Below are positions 7,851-15,799 of a stretch of DNA of 64,000 nucleotides, in pieces (positions within the stretch are counted from its first letter, which is position 1; every line of letters begins with the position of its first letter). Location: positions 992,001-1,056,000 of the forward strand of contig NZ_JADG01000003.1 in the NCBI RefSeq assembly GCF_000518265.1, read 5' to 3'. The stretch is from Actinomadura oligospora ATCC 43269 (GTDB lineage: Bacteria; Actinomycetota; Actinomycetes; Streptosporangiales; Streptosporangiaceae). Both the position numbers and the translations under genes were made by a program. The notes under the pieces were generated by a model that saw only the letters and a list, made by a program, of their open reading frames with translations, ran no database searches and was not told where the DNA came from.

Positions 7851-9605
7851 TCAGGGGCGGATGGTGAGCTTTCCGTGGGTCCCGCCCGCCTGGCTCCTGT
7901 CGTGGACGAGCGCGAGGTCGGCCAGCCCGTGGGACTCGGTGACCTCGACCGTCAGCTCGCCGCTGTCGATGAGGCCGACGATCTCGGCGAGCTGACCGGG
8001 ATCGTTGCGGGCCACGAAATGGACGGCCGTGACCCGAGCGTCGGCGGGTGCCTCGACCGGCGTGGCGACCGAGACGATGACGCCGTCCGGACGGACGAGG
8101 GGAACGAGCTCGGAGGCCGCCTCGGGGGTGATCGCGGCGAGGTTGATGACGGCGTCCACCGGGCCGTCGAGCACGTCGGCGAGAGTGGTGCGGGTGTAGT
8201 CGATGATCTGGTCGGCGCCGCGCGCGCGGACGGCGGCGGCGCTGCGCCCGCTCGCCGTGGCGATCACCGTCGCCCCGGCGCGTCCGGCGAACTGGACGGC
8301 GAACACGCCGACGCCTCCCCCCGCGCCGTTGATCAGGACGCGCTGCCCCGGGACGAGCCGGGCGTGTTCGTACACGGCCTGGTAGGCGGTGAGCGCGGCG
8401 ACCGGGACGGCGGCGGCGTCGGCCAGCGCGATGCTCTCCGGGGCGGCGGTCAGGAGGCCCGCGGGGGCGGTGACGTACTCGGCCGCCGCACCGCCGTGGT
8501 CGAGGCGGCCGATCACCCGGTCGCCGACGGCGAACGGGCCGGCCGCTCTCCCGGTTTGCGTGACCGTGCCGGAGACGTCGAAGCCGAGGGTGAAGGGCGG
8601 CTTCACGGGCAGCACGTCCCGCAGCAGCCCGGCGCGCAGTGCGGCGTCAGAGGGGTTGAAGGAGGTCGCGGCGACCAGGATCAGCACCTGATCCTGGTCG
8701 GGGACCGGGAGCGGCACCACCTCGTGACGGATGACGTCGGAGCCGCCGAACTCGTGGACGCGCGCGGCGGTCATGGTGGCGCGGAAGGCACCGGAGTGGT
8801 CGGCCACCCACTCGCGGAACGTCCGGGCGGGCGTCCCGGTGACCTTCTCCACCGTCGAGGTGACCGGCCCGGGCTCGTCCACGAGCTCGGCCTGGGCTTG
8901 GAGGACGCCGTCCACGACGGTGTCCGGCCAGCCGCGTTCGAGCATTTCCCGACGCGCGGTCGTCGTCGGTGTCTCGATCCAGCGCACCGGGCGGCCGATC
9001 ACCTCGCCGATGATGCGGGCCTGCTCCGCCTGAGTCAGGGTCTGGGGGCCGGTCAACTCGTGGATCACGCCCTGGGGGCCGTCACCGGTGAGCGCGCGCA
9101 CCGCGACGGCGGCGATGTCGCGTTCGTGGATCGGGGCCATGGCGGCGGCCCCGTACGGGCCGCGCACCGCATGTTCGGCGCGGACCTGCGCCGCCCACCG
9201 CAGAGTGTTGGCCGCGAAGACGTGTGGCCGGAGGAACGTCCACTCGAGCCCGCTCCGCTCGATCGCCCGCTCGATCCGCCGTTCGTGGTCGCGCACCGCC
9301 GCCGACGAGAGGTAGACGACACGTCGGGCGTGTTCGGCGATCGTGTCCAGGACCTCGCGCATCCCCTCAGCCGTGGCGAACGGCCAGACGAGGAAGACCG
9401 CGTCGACGCCTTCCAGAAGGGCGTGCAGGGTATGCGGTTCGGTGAGGTCGCCGCGGACGAACTCGATCCCGGCGCGTCGCCCCACCGCGTCGGGATCGCG
9501 GACGAGCGCCCGCACCGCGGTCCCCGCGTTCGCGAGCTGAGCCGCGACCTGCCTGCCCACCGTGCCGGTGGAGCCCGTGACCAGGACCTTGGCCTGCCGA
9601 TGCAT
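7851..9605 (-). CDS. Fused NmrA-like SDR and zinc-free MDR (quinone) oxidoreductase
   Basis: 584-residue single reading frame joining two NAD(P)H enzymes. Residues 1-275 form an atypical short-chain dehydrogenase/NmrA-like domain with T-G-S-T-G-T-V-G-R-Q near 8-17 (NAD(P) binding) and F-L-R-P-H near 140. From a Met at about 278 (M-T-A-A-R-V-H-E-F-G-G) a complete medium-chain quinone-oxidoreductase domain begins, with G-D-R-V-I near 380 and the cofactor motif G-A-G-G-G-V-G-V-F near 426. Zinc ligands of alcohol dehydrogenases are absent. Start ATG 9605 has GGGGGAGAGGA upstream. The divergent neighbour is an AraC regulator that probably controls it. Both halves also exist as separate proteins elsewhere; the junction shows no frameshift. 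Confidence 0.85.
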   Translation of the reverse strand: MHRQAKVLVTGSTGTVGRQVAAQLANAGTAVRALVRDPDAVGRRAGIEFVRGDLTEPHTLHALLEGVDAVFLVWPFATAEGMREVLDTIAEHARRVVYLSSAAVRDHERRIERAIERSGLEWTFLRPHVFAANTLRWAAQVRAEHAVRGPYGAAAMAPIHERDIAAVAVRALTGDGPQGVIHELTGPQTLTQAEQARIIGEVIGRPVRWIETPTTTARREMLERGWPDTVVDGVLQAQAELVDEPGPVTSTVEKVTGTPARTFREWVADHSGAFRATMTAARVHEFGGSDVIRHEVVPLPVPDQDQVLILVAATSFNPSDAALRAGLLRDVLPVKPPFTLGFDVSGTVTQTGRAAGPFAVGDRVIGRLDHGGAAAEYVTAPAGLLTAAPESIALADAAAVPVAALTAYQAVYEHARLVPGQRVLINGAGGGVGVFAVQFAGRAGATVIATASGRSAAAVRARGADQIIDYTRTTLADVLDGPVDAVINLAAITPEAASELVPLVRPDGVIVSVATPVEAPADARVTAVHFVARNDPGQLAEIVGLIDSGELTVEVTESHGLADLALVHDRSQAGGTHGKLTIRP

Positions 9606-9751
9606 CCGTGTTCCTCTCCCCCAGGAGCGCGGCCCGCTGTGCGACCGCGCGCCGACTTCGTCCTGTAAGGAACAGTAGGGAGGCACGGGAAGATCTCCTA
9701 TGCGTCACAGTCCTTGTTTCATGCGTGATCGTCTTCGACGCTCTCCCGGTA

Positions 9752-9757
9752 TAGATT
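9752..9757 (+). promoter_or_regulatory. -10 box of a leaderless promoter for the AraC gene
   Basis: TAGATT lies 6 nt before the GTG at 9764. The spacing implies that transcription begins at the start codon. Confidence 0.5.
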
Positions 9758-9763
9758 CCAGCC

Positions 9764-10762
9764 GTGGACGTGCTCAGCGACGTGATCGGCATCATGCGTA
9801 CCGGACGGCCCCGCGCGGCGCGCGTTCTCTGGCACGCCCCCTGGGGGCAGCGGTTCCCCTCCGCGCTAGGCTCGGCGGGATTCCAGGTGATCCTGCAGGG
9901 CTCGTGCTGGCTCATCCCGCCGGACGCGGGCGCGCCTCCCGTCGCGCTGGGGACGGGCGATGTGGTGCTCTTCCCCCACGGACACGGATACGCCCTGGCC
10001 GACGCCCCCACCACACCGCTGGACGAACCCCACTGCGATCCGCTCGACGAGGCCGACCTCTACGTCTCGACGTCCATCGGCGACCCCTCGCGTGGAGATT
10101 CCACGATGACGCTCTGCGGCGGCTACCGGCTCGACCCGACCCGGGCCCACCCGCTGCTCCAGGGGTTGCCCGACCTCGTCCACATCCCGGCCCGCCTCGG
10201 ACGCCGCGACCAACTGCGCGCCGCCGTCGACCTGCTGGCCGGCGAGATCGACCATCCCCGGCTCGGCACCGACACCATCGTGCCCACCCTGCTCGACACG
10301 CTTCTCCACTACGTCCTCCGGGCCTGGTTCGAGGAGAATCCCCATCGCGGCGCGGGCACCGGATGGGCGGCGGCGCTGGCCGATCCCGCGATCAGCGCCG
10401 CGCTCCACGCCATCCATCGCGCTCCGGCCCGTCCCTGGACGGTCGCGTCCCTGGCGGCGGAGGCGGGACTCTCACGCGCGGCCTTCGCCAAGCGCTTCAG
10501 CGGCATGGTTGGCCAACCACCCCTGACCTACCTGACGTGGTGGCGGATGACCACCGCGGCACGCCTTCTGCACACGTCCGACACCCCGCTCGCCCAGGTG
10601 GCGTCCCAGACCGGCTACAGCTCCGAGTTCGCCTTCGCCAACGCCTTCAAGCGCGAGTACGGCACCGCCCCCGGCCGCTACCGCAAGCAGCCCCCAGCGC
10701 AAAGCCTCCCCCGGCGAGTTCCTCTTCGGCGGTCCTCGGGTAGCAGTGCACGCAGATCCTAG
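9764..10762 (+). CDS. AraC-family transcriptional regulator
   Basis: 332 residues. The N-terminal half is a cupin-type sensor domain (F-Q-V-I-L-Q-G-S-C-W-L then L-G-T-G-D-V-V-L-F-P-H-G near residues 55-75). The C-terminal AraC/XylS domain at about 215-312 has two helix-turn-helix units: W-T-V-A-S-L-A-A-E-A-G-L-S-R-A-A-F and A-Q-V-A-S-Q-T-G-Y-S-S-E-F-A-F. A basic, serine-rich tail of about 18 residues follows. It is divergently oriented to the fusion oxidoreductase, the classic arrangement for a dedicated regulator. Start GTG 9764 is chosen because of the spaced -10 box. Confidence 0.87.
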   Translation: MDVLSDVIGIMRTGRPRAARVLWHAPWGQRFPSALGSAGFQVILQGSCWLIPPDAGAPPVALGTGDVVLFPHGHGYALADAPTTPLDEPHCDPLDEADLYVSTSIGDPSRGDSTMTLCGGYRLDPTRAHPLLQGLPDLVHIPARLGRRDQLRAAVDLLAGEIDHPRLGTDTIVPTLLDTLLHYVLRAWFEENPHRGAGTGWAAALADPAISAALHAIHRAPARPWTVASLAAEAGLSRAAFAKRFSGMVGQPPLTYLTWWRMTTAARLLHTSDTPLAQVASQTGYSSEFAFANAFKREYGTAPGRYRKQPPAQSLPRRVPLRRSSGSSARRS

Positions 10763-10773
10763 GATCGTGCACG
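10746..10773. promoter_or_regulatory. Compound palindrome at the end of the AraC gene
   Basis: A perfect dyad GATCCTAGGATC (10755-10766) is flanked by two copies of GTGCACG (10746-10752 and 10767-10773). It overlaps the AraC stop codon and lies about 110 bp before the next gene. It could be a protein-binding site or a weak hairpin. Confidence 0.35.
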
Positions 10774-10881
10774 ATCAGACCAGGACATCGGCCAGAGAAC
10801 GAGCCATTCTCAGCAGGAAATCGCATCGGTATTGCGAGGCCAATCCGTCGCGCAATGCCATTCACCTCAGGAGGATCTCCG

Positions 10882-11235
10882 ATGCGCCTGCGCGCCACTG
10901 CGATCGCCGCCGTCGTCGGCTCGGCACTGCTGATCTCGCCACTGGCTCAGGGAACGGCTCTGGCCACCACGTACACGGTGACTCGGACATCTCCCTGCGG
11001 CTACATGACCGGTACGTACACCTACAACGCGATCAGCGGCACCGACCTGTTCCGCGTCACCTACAACGGCACCGTCCAGAACACCTGTGACTATACGGTC
11101 CCCCTGTCCGCTCAGATGACGTGGGCGGGCGGCGGACGGGACGTGGCCTTCGATTACTACAACGCGGGTGAAAAGCTGCCGGTCAGCTTTGCCGAGAGTT
11201 ACGTCAAGGACGTGCGCTTCGCGCTCTACGGCTGA
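10882..11235 (+). CDS. Small secreted protein of unknown function
   Basis: 117 residues. A Sec signal peptide covers about residues 1-28 (M-R-L-R-A-T-A-I-A-A then hydrophobic core, cut after A-L-A). The mature part has two cysteines (in S-P-C-G-Y and N-T-C-D-Y) that could form one disulfide, and it is rich in Thr, Tyr and aromatic residues, consistent with a small extracellular beta-sandwich. The start is fixed by a strong AGGAGG at about 9 nt before the ATG. No family is recognised. Confidence 0.7.
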   Translation: MRLRATAIAAVVGSALLISPLAQGTALATTYTVTRTSPCGYMTGTYTYNAISGTDLFRVTYNGTVQNTCDYTVPLSAQMTWAGGGRDVAFDYYNAGEKLPVSFAESYVKDVRFALYG

Positions 11236-11482
11236 CCAGCACCGAGAAGGCCTGCGGCGTCCCCTCGACGCCGCAGGCGGGCTCTTCCACGCAGTGCCGG
11301 AACACCTCGAGGACCGCATCGAAAACTCCCGGCCAAGGGCCATCGTTCGGGTACGGGCTCATCGACGATTCATGCGCGAAGCCGCGAACATAGGCCCCCG
11401 CTTTCGAGAAGATGATGAAGTAGTCATCGCCCGAACCGTTCCGCATTGAGGCCAGCTCTTCCCCGGACGCCAGGACAATTCC
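11204..11482 (-). pseudogene. C-terminal remnant of a conserved actinobacterial hypothetical protein
   Basis: On the minus strand the segment from about 11480 to 11250 encodes E-E-L-A-S-M-R-N-G-S-G-D-D-Y-F, then a Y-V-R-G-F-x-H-E-S-x-M-S-P-Y box, P-W-P-G-V and V-E-E-P-A. This is the ending of a conserved actinobacterial hypothetical-protein family I recognise by pattern. The N-terminal half is missing and the last residues run out of register. The stretch is codon-like but has no proper start (an internal ATG is at 11446), so it is called a fragment. Confidence 0.5.
11250..11278. terminator. Perfect 12-bp hairpin
   Basis: GCCTGCGGCGTC/GACGCCGCAGGC with a 5-nt loop, 15 nt after the small secreted gene. 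It lies inside the antisense remnant gene, so it may be partly accidental, but its position suits a terminator for the plus-strand gene. Confidence 0.5.
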
Positions 11483-11603
11483 CGCCCACCGACCCCCTTG
11501 ACCACACCCGCCACATGCCGCCAGCGAAGGCGGCACCGTCTTGCCAGGCTGCACGCGGTTTTCGATACGTCGGCGAGATCCCCCCGCTCTTACGATGGAG
11601 AGC

Positions 11604-11696
11604 ATGCGTGTGCTGGTTGTCGAGGATGAGCCTGCCGTCGGAGCTGGACTGCGCACAGGGCCGGACACCGGGAGCGCGGGAGGCGAACGTGGATAG
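11604..11696 (+). pseudogene. vanR: Collapsed vanR response regulator (internal deletion)
   Basis: Thirty codons plus stop. It starts like an OmpR-type response regulator: M-R-V-L-V-V-E-D-E-P, with the acidic pocket residues present. After about 16 codons it jumps to a Gly-rich C-terminal tail (T-G-S-A-G-G-E-R-G, stop) resembling VanR tails. The phospho-acceptor Asp, the rest of the receiver and the whole winged helix are missing, about 200 codons. A -10-like TACGAT at 11591 remains 7 nt before the ATG. The stop overlaps the vanS start by 8 nt, preserving the normal vanRS junction, so this is a clean internal deletion of vanR rather than an unrelated ORF. Confidence 0.7.
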
Positions 11697-12795
11697 GGCG
11701 CCTGGGTTGAGCGTCCGCCTCAAGCTCACCTTCAGCTATGCCGGATTCCTCATGATCGCGGGCGCCCTGCTGCTCGCCGCCGTGTGGGTGTTCCTCCTAC
11801 GAGGACGCTCGAAAGGCCTGTACGTTCCCGATCTGTCCGACTTCCTGCGAACCCTCGACCCAGGCGGCAACTTCGGCCCGGCCGTCTTCGTCCCGGCCGC
11901 GATACTGGTCCTGGCGTTCCTGCTGGTGTTCGGTCTCGCCGGAGGGTGGATTCTCGCCGGGCGGATGCTGGCCCCGCTGGCCCGCATCACCGATGCCACG
12001 CGCACGGCTGCGAGGGGGTCGCTCTCTCACCGGATCAGGTTGGAGGGGCGCCAGGACGAGTTCCGAGAGCTCGCTGACGTCTTCGACGGCATGCTCGCGC
12101 GGCTCGAAGCGCACGTCGCCGAACAGCAGCGCTTCGCGGCCAACGCTTCCCACGAGCTGCGAACTCCACTCGCGATCACGCGGACCCTGCTCGACGTCGC
12201 CCGCGACGATCCGAGCCGGGAGGGCAGCGAGCTCGATGAACGCCTCCGGGTTGTCAACGCCCGAGCGATCGACCTCACCGAGGCACTGCTCCTGCTCAGC
12301 CGCAGTGACCAGCGCTCCTTCGCTCGCGATGACGTCGATCTGTCCCTCATCGCGGAAGAGGCCACCGAGACGCTCCTCCCGCTCGCCGAGAAGCACGACG
12401 TCGTCATGGAGACCTCCGGGGACATCACCCCGACCACCGGGTCTCATGCGCTCCTGCTGCAGTTGACCACGAACCTCCTGCACAACGCGATCGTCCACAA
12501 CCTGCCGGAGTCCGGCACCGTTCGGGTCAGCACCGCTGTCGGTCCTGAGGACGCCGTGCTCACGGTCGAGAACACCGGCGAGAAGCTCAGCCCGCACGTG
12601 GTCTCCACCCTTACTGAGCCGTTCCAGCGCGGCACCGAACGCGTCCGCAGCGACCATGTGGGTGTCGGCCTCGGCCTGGCGATCGCCAAGAGCATCACCC
12701 AGGCGCACGACGGAACGCTCTCGCTCACGCCGCGCGCCGATGGCGGGCTTCGCGTCACGGTACGGCTACCCGCGACGGCTCGGCAGATCCCGTAG
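11689..12795 (+). CDS. vanS: VanS-type sensor histidine kinase
   Basis: 368-residue membrane kinase of actinobacterial glycopeptide-resistance systems, which senses glycopeptides or cell-wall stress and phosphorylates VanR. Layout: TM1 about 13-36, short extracytoplasmic loop, TM2 about 66-92, HAMP, HisKA box A-N-A-S-H-E-L-R-T-P-L-A with His near 155, N box N-L-L-H-N-A-I-V-H-N near 260-269, and G boxes E-N-T-G-E near 290 and G-V-G-L-G-L-A near 324. The N-terminus (R-A-P-G-L-S-V-R-L-K-L-T-F-S-Y-A-G-F) matches Streptomyces VanS as I know it. Start GTG 11689 overlaps the collapsed vanR stop. The kinase looks complete, but its partner is deleted. Confidence 0.88.
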   Translation: MDRAPGLSVRLKLTFSYAGFLMIAGALLLAAVWVFLLRGRSKGLYVPDLSDFLRTLDPGGNFGPAVFVPAAILVLAFLLVFGLAGGWILAGRMLAPLARITDATRTAARGSLSHRIRLEGRQDEFRELADVFDGMLARLEAHVAEQQRFAANASHELRTPLAITRTLLDVARDDPSREGSELDERLRVVNARAIDLTEALLLLSRSDQRSFARDDVDLSLIAEEATETLLPLAEKHDVVMETSGDITPTTGSHALLLQLTTNLLHNAIVHNLPESGTVRVSTAVGPEDAVLTVENTGEKLSPHVVSTLTEPFQRGTERVRSDHVGVGLGLAIAKSITQAHDGTLSLTPRADGGLRVTVRLPATARQIP

Positions 12796-12857
12796 TGGGA
12801 CGAGATTCCAGCCTGGCCGGTGTACCTGCGTCGCTCGTAGAACCCGTGCGCGTCCGG

Positions 12858-13517
12858 TGTGCCGGCCGCCGACGCGTGGGCCGACATCGCCGCGATCCGC
12901 TCGGGATCGGTGAGCACCGGGATCAGGGTGGTCTCGATCCACGTCGGATCGAGGTCGGCGTCGTCGACGAGCAGTGCCCCACCGGCGGCGATGACCGGCT
13001 CGGCATTCAGCCGCTGCTCACCGCCCCGCAGCGGTAGCGGGACGTACGCGGCCGGCAGGCCGACGGCGGCCAGTTCGGCGCACGTCATCGCCCCCGAGCG
13101 ACAGATCACGAAGTCGGCCGCGGCGTAGGCGTACTGCATCTCGTCCACGTAGGGCATAACGACGTAGGGCGGGTCGGCGGGGTCGCGGTCCGGCCCTACG
13201 ACCACCTGCCGCGGCCCGGTGATGTGCAGCACCTGCACGCCGGCCGCCCGCACCGCGTCGCGCAGCCTCCCCGGCGTTTGCAGCAGGGCCCGGTTCAGCT
13301 TGCGCGGCAGCGGCGCCGGCGGGATGAGTTCGAGCGGGTAGCCGCGGGCGGGAATGAGCGTGGTGTCCAGGCCGCGGACGGTGCCGAGGGCGGTGATCTC
13401 GGCCCCGGGCTCCAGCCGGCGCAGGGCGTCGGCGAAGTTCATCGCGGGCTCGATGTGCCCTGCCGAATGGCCGCCGGCGACGACGACGCGCGGTGGCGGC
13501 TCGCCTGGAATCACCAT
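12858..13517 (-). pseudogene. MurG-like glycosyltransferase gene with internal deletion
   Basis: Starts as MurG (UDP-GlcNAc transferase of lipid II synthesis): V-V-V-A-G-G-H-S-A-G-H-I-E-P-A with the glycine-rich donor loop, then D-A-L-R-R-L-E-P-G. After about residue 95 the sequence jumps straight to H-I-T-G and later C-terminal features (D-F-V-I-C-R-S-G-A-M-T-C-A-E-L near 136-150). Roughly 100 residues of the middle are therefore missing, including the G-G-Y and Q-E-x-N region of MurG. After about residue 220 the frame runs into sequence antisense to vanS. It is the last gene of the vanHAX operon, overlapping the peptidase stop, with AGGAGG just before its start. Probably inactive. Confidence 0.65.
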
Positions 13518-14182
13518 GTCCTCCTGATCATTATTCCTCGTTTCGCGTGAAACCGTTCGAACACATGCATGGGCAGCGATACGGAGTCCGAATTGTGGGA
13601 GTAGCCTGACGGATTATGGAACCGCACTAGACCGCCATCGACCGCATAGACCAGGACGAGGTGGCCCCCACGCTGGGGTTCGCGAGTGGTTGGTTCGCGA
13701 ATCTCAGGTGATACTGACGCGATCAGGGCCTGCCCTGGTTCCACCTTTCGGCCGGATACCTGAATGGGCGTGCGCTCGACCAGTTCGCAGTGGAATCCGA
13801 ATTGTGAGCCGACCCAGGCCATGAACGGCCGGTAGATGAGTCCCTGGACCTTGCCGGAGGGCTCCACCACGTAGCAGCCCCGATCGAGGGCTTGCGCGAG
13901 GAGTTCACCCATCGGTAGCCGGATGTCTGTCCAGCCGTGGAGCAGCGACTGCAGACACGCCAGACCGCAGACCTTGCGGGACCAGAACAGGTACTCCTCG
14001 CTTGAGCGGTATCCGTCGGAGGCCCAGTCGTGCCGTCGCGACGGATCGGCGCCACCCAGGAAGACCTCCAGCCCGGAGGGGCCGGTGCGCCGCATGACGA
14101 CCTCGTCGTTGCGGTCCGGATTCCCCCACTGGGAGATGTAACGGAGACTCCGATCACGTGATGGGAAAGTCGAAGTAGACAT
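13511..14182 (-). CDS. C39-like papain-fold cysteine peptidase in the van operon
   Basis: 223 residues, related to the peptidase_C39-like group. Near the start: Y-I-S-Q-W. A likely catalytic Cys lies in V-C-G-L-A-C-L-Q-S-L near residues 72-81, His in R-G-G-H-L-V-L-V-Y near 176, and Asn in R-F-H-N-P-S-G near 191, the usual Cys-His-Asn/Asp order. No signal peptide or TM helix, so a cytoplasmic enzyme is expected. The start ATG 14182 lies 29 nt inside vanX; the next Met (residue 30) would remove the conserved Y-x-S-Q-W. Translational coupling in vanH-A-X implies a role in D-Lac precursor remodelling or its control, but no van function for such a peptidase is known to me. Confidence 0.72.
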   Translation of the reverse strand: MSTSTFPSRDRSLRYISQWGNPDRNDEVVMRRTGPSGLEVFLGGADPSRRHDWASDGYRSSEEYLFWSRKVCGLACLQSLLHGWTDIRLPMGELLAQALDRGCYVVEPSGKVQGLIYRPFMAWVGSQFGFHCELVERTPIQVSGRKVEPGQALIASVSPEIREPTTREPQRGGHLVLVYAVDGGLVRFHNPSGYSHNSDSVSLPMHVFERFHAKRGIMIRRTW

Positions 14183-14762
14183 CAGGATGGGGCTCGTTTC
14201 TCAGCGTGTAGTGCCACCATTCGCAGTCGTAACGATCGAATCCGCAGTCCTCCATGATGGAACGGAGATACTCACGGTTCTGGACCTCGGATGGCGTGAT
14301 TTCGCTGGCCTGATGACGTGAGATCGGGTCCATGAGGTCATGGCCGCCACCCATGGGAACAAGCTCACCGGTGGCAAGGTGAAAGAGGGTCAGATCGACC
14401 GTGCCGCCCCTGCTGTGGCCCGACTTCGCGGCCACATATCCCTGCTTGACCATGTCGGCCCGGTCGATGTTCGGGTAGTGGTGCGACTTGGTCCGGCCAT
14501 CCTCGGGCTGTTCCGACCAGCGGAGGAAACAGTCGACGGCGCGTTGGGGGCGATACCCGTCCCAGAGAAGCAGCCCGAAGCCGAGGGAGGCCGCCTTCTC
14601 GCGCACCTGCTCCAGAGCCGTGCACAGGAACCGGGTCCCGACGATTCGATTCGCGAGATAGCCGTCCACCGGTTTGCCGGTGAAGTTGTCCCAGGTGGCG
14701 TACTTGGCGTCCCAGCGGACGCCCGGAACCCAGTCGTCGATGTAGACGAAGTCGCCGTTCAT
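14154..14762 (-). CDS. vanX: D-Ala-D-Ala dipeptidase VanX
   Basis: 202-residue zinc dipeptidase that hydrolyses free D-Ala-D-Ala so that only D-Ala-D-Lac precursors reach the wall. All catalytic features are present: D-G-Y-R-P-Q-R near residues 68-74 (transition-state Arg), S-G-H-S-R-G-G-T-V-D near 114-123 (zinc His and Asp), and C-E-W-W-H-Y near 180-185 (general base Glu and third zinc ligand His). The length matches enterococcal and actinobacterial VanX. The ATG overlaps the vanA stop (ATGA), indicating translational coupling. Confidence 0.95.
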   Translation of the reverse strand: MNGDFVYIDDWVPGVRWDAKYATWDNFTGKPVDGYLANRIVGTRFLCTALEQVREKAASLGFGLLLWDGYRPQRAVDCFLRWSEQPEDGRTKSHHYPNIDRADMVKQGYVAAKSGHSRGGTVDLTLFHLATGELVPMGGGHDLMDPISRHQASEITPSEVQNREYLRSIMEDCGFDRYDCEWWHYTLRNEPHPDVYFDFPIT

Positions 14763-15799
14763 CGCCTCGTCCCGTGCAGTGCCATCGAGATGAGCCGGTC
14801 GATCACGTCCGAAACCGACAGTCCCGCGGCGGCCATCATCCGCGGGTAGCGGCTGTAGGACGTCATGCCGGGCATGGTGTTGACCTCGTTGAGCACCACC
14901 TGTCCGTCGTCGGTGAGGAACATGTCGACGCGGGCGAGTCCCTTGCAGCCCAGGGCGCGGTAGATGGTCTTGGCGGTCTGCTGGGCGAGCCGGCGCGAGT
15001 CGTCGGAGATGTCGGCGGGAACGATGAACGTCGAGTTCTCCGAGCCGGCCTCGGGGGCGTCCTCCTGATGGATCCTGAAGAATCCGTGCGAGAGGTCGAC
15101 GCGGTCCACCTCACCGGTGACCAGGCCGGATCGTTCCTCGAGGACCGCGCAGCCGATCTCGCCGCCGGCCACCGCCTCCTCGATCAGAACCTTGGAGTCG
15201 TACTGTCGCGCCGCGCTCAGCGCGCTCGGCAGCTCATCCTTCCCGGTGACCTTACTGACGCCGAACGATGAACCTGATCGGGCCGGCTTCACGAACACGG
15301 GATAAGGGAGACGGTCGGGGTCGACCTTCCCCTCCTCCGCGACGACCCAGAAGTTCGGCGTGGCGATTCCTGCGCTCCTGGCGACGGTGTAGGCCAGGGA
15401 CTTGTCCATGCACACGGCCGAGCCCTGAATGTCGCAGCCGACGTAGGGGATGCCGGAGAGCTCCAACAAACCCTGGATCGCGCCGTCTTCGCCGAGCTTG
15501 CCGTGAAGTACGGGGAAGACGAGGTCGAGGCGCACCGTCTCGTAGCCCCCCTGCCCCATGACCAGCAGACCGTGCACGCTTCGGTCAGGTGACAGCGTGA
15601 CGGGACGGGCGCTGCCGTTCTCCCAGTCCTCGGCGGGGCCGTCGCACAGTTTCCAGTCGCCGTCGGCCGTGATGCCTATCCAGAGCGGCTCGTACTTCTC
15701 GGTGTCGAGGTTCCCCGCCACCTCGCGTGCCGACTTGATGGAGACGAAATGTTCCTCGGAAGCGCCTCCGAAGATGAATCCGACCTTCAGTCTGCTCAT
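14759..15799 (-). CDS. vanA: D-alanine--D-lactate ligase (VanA-type)
   Basis: 346-residue ATP-grasp ligase that makes the D-Ala-D-Lac depsipeptide which lowers glycopeptide affinity. Diagnostic features separating it from Ddl: E-E-H-x-V-S-I-K-S-A at the N-terminus, and the omega-loop D-L-S-H-G-F-F-R-I-H-Q-E near residues 230-241. In that loop His replaces the Tyr of Ddl and confers D-lactate selectivity. ATP-grasp signatures F-V-K-P-A-R-S-G-S-S-F-G near 172 and N-E-V-N-T-M-P-G near 313 are intact. Start and stop overlap vanH and vanX by 4 nt each. Confidence 0.95.
   Translation of the reverse strand: MSRLKVGFIFGGASEEHFVSIKSAREVAGNLDTEKYEPLWIGITADGDWKLCDGPAEDWENGSARPVTLSPDRSVHGLLVMGQGGYETVRLDLVFPVLHGKLGEDGAIQGLLELSGIPYVGCDIQGSAVCMDKSLAYTVARSAGIATPNFWVVAEEGKVDPDRLPYPVFVKPARSGSSFGVSKVTGKDELPSALSAARQYDSKVLIEEAVAGGEIGCAVLEERSGLVTGEVDRVDLSHGFFRIHQEDAPEAGSENSTFIVPADISDDSRRLAQQTAKTIYRALGCKGLARVDMFLTDDGQVVLNEVNTMPGMTSYSRYPRMMAAAGLSVSDVIDRLISMALHGTRR

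Noticed and set aside
7836..9668. Plus-strand 610-codon frame over the fusion oxidoreductase
   Set aside because: Repetitive Asp/Gly/Arg composition without motifs; the minus-strand fusion contains two complete cofactor-binding domains.
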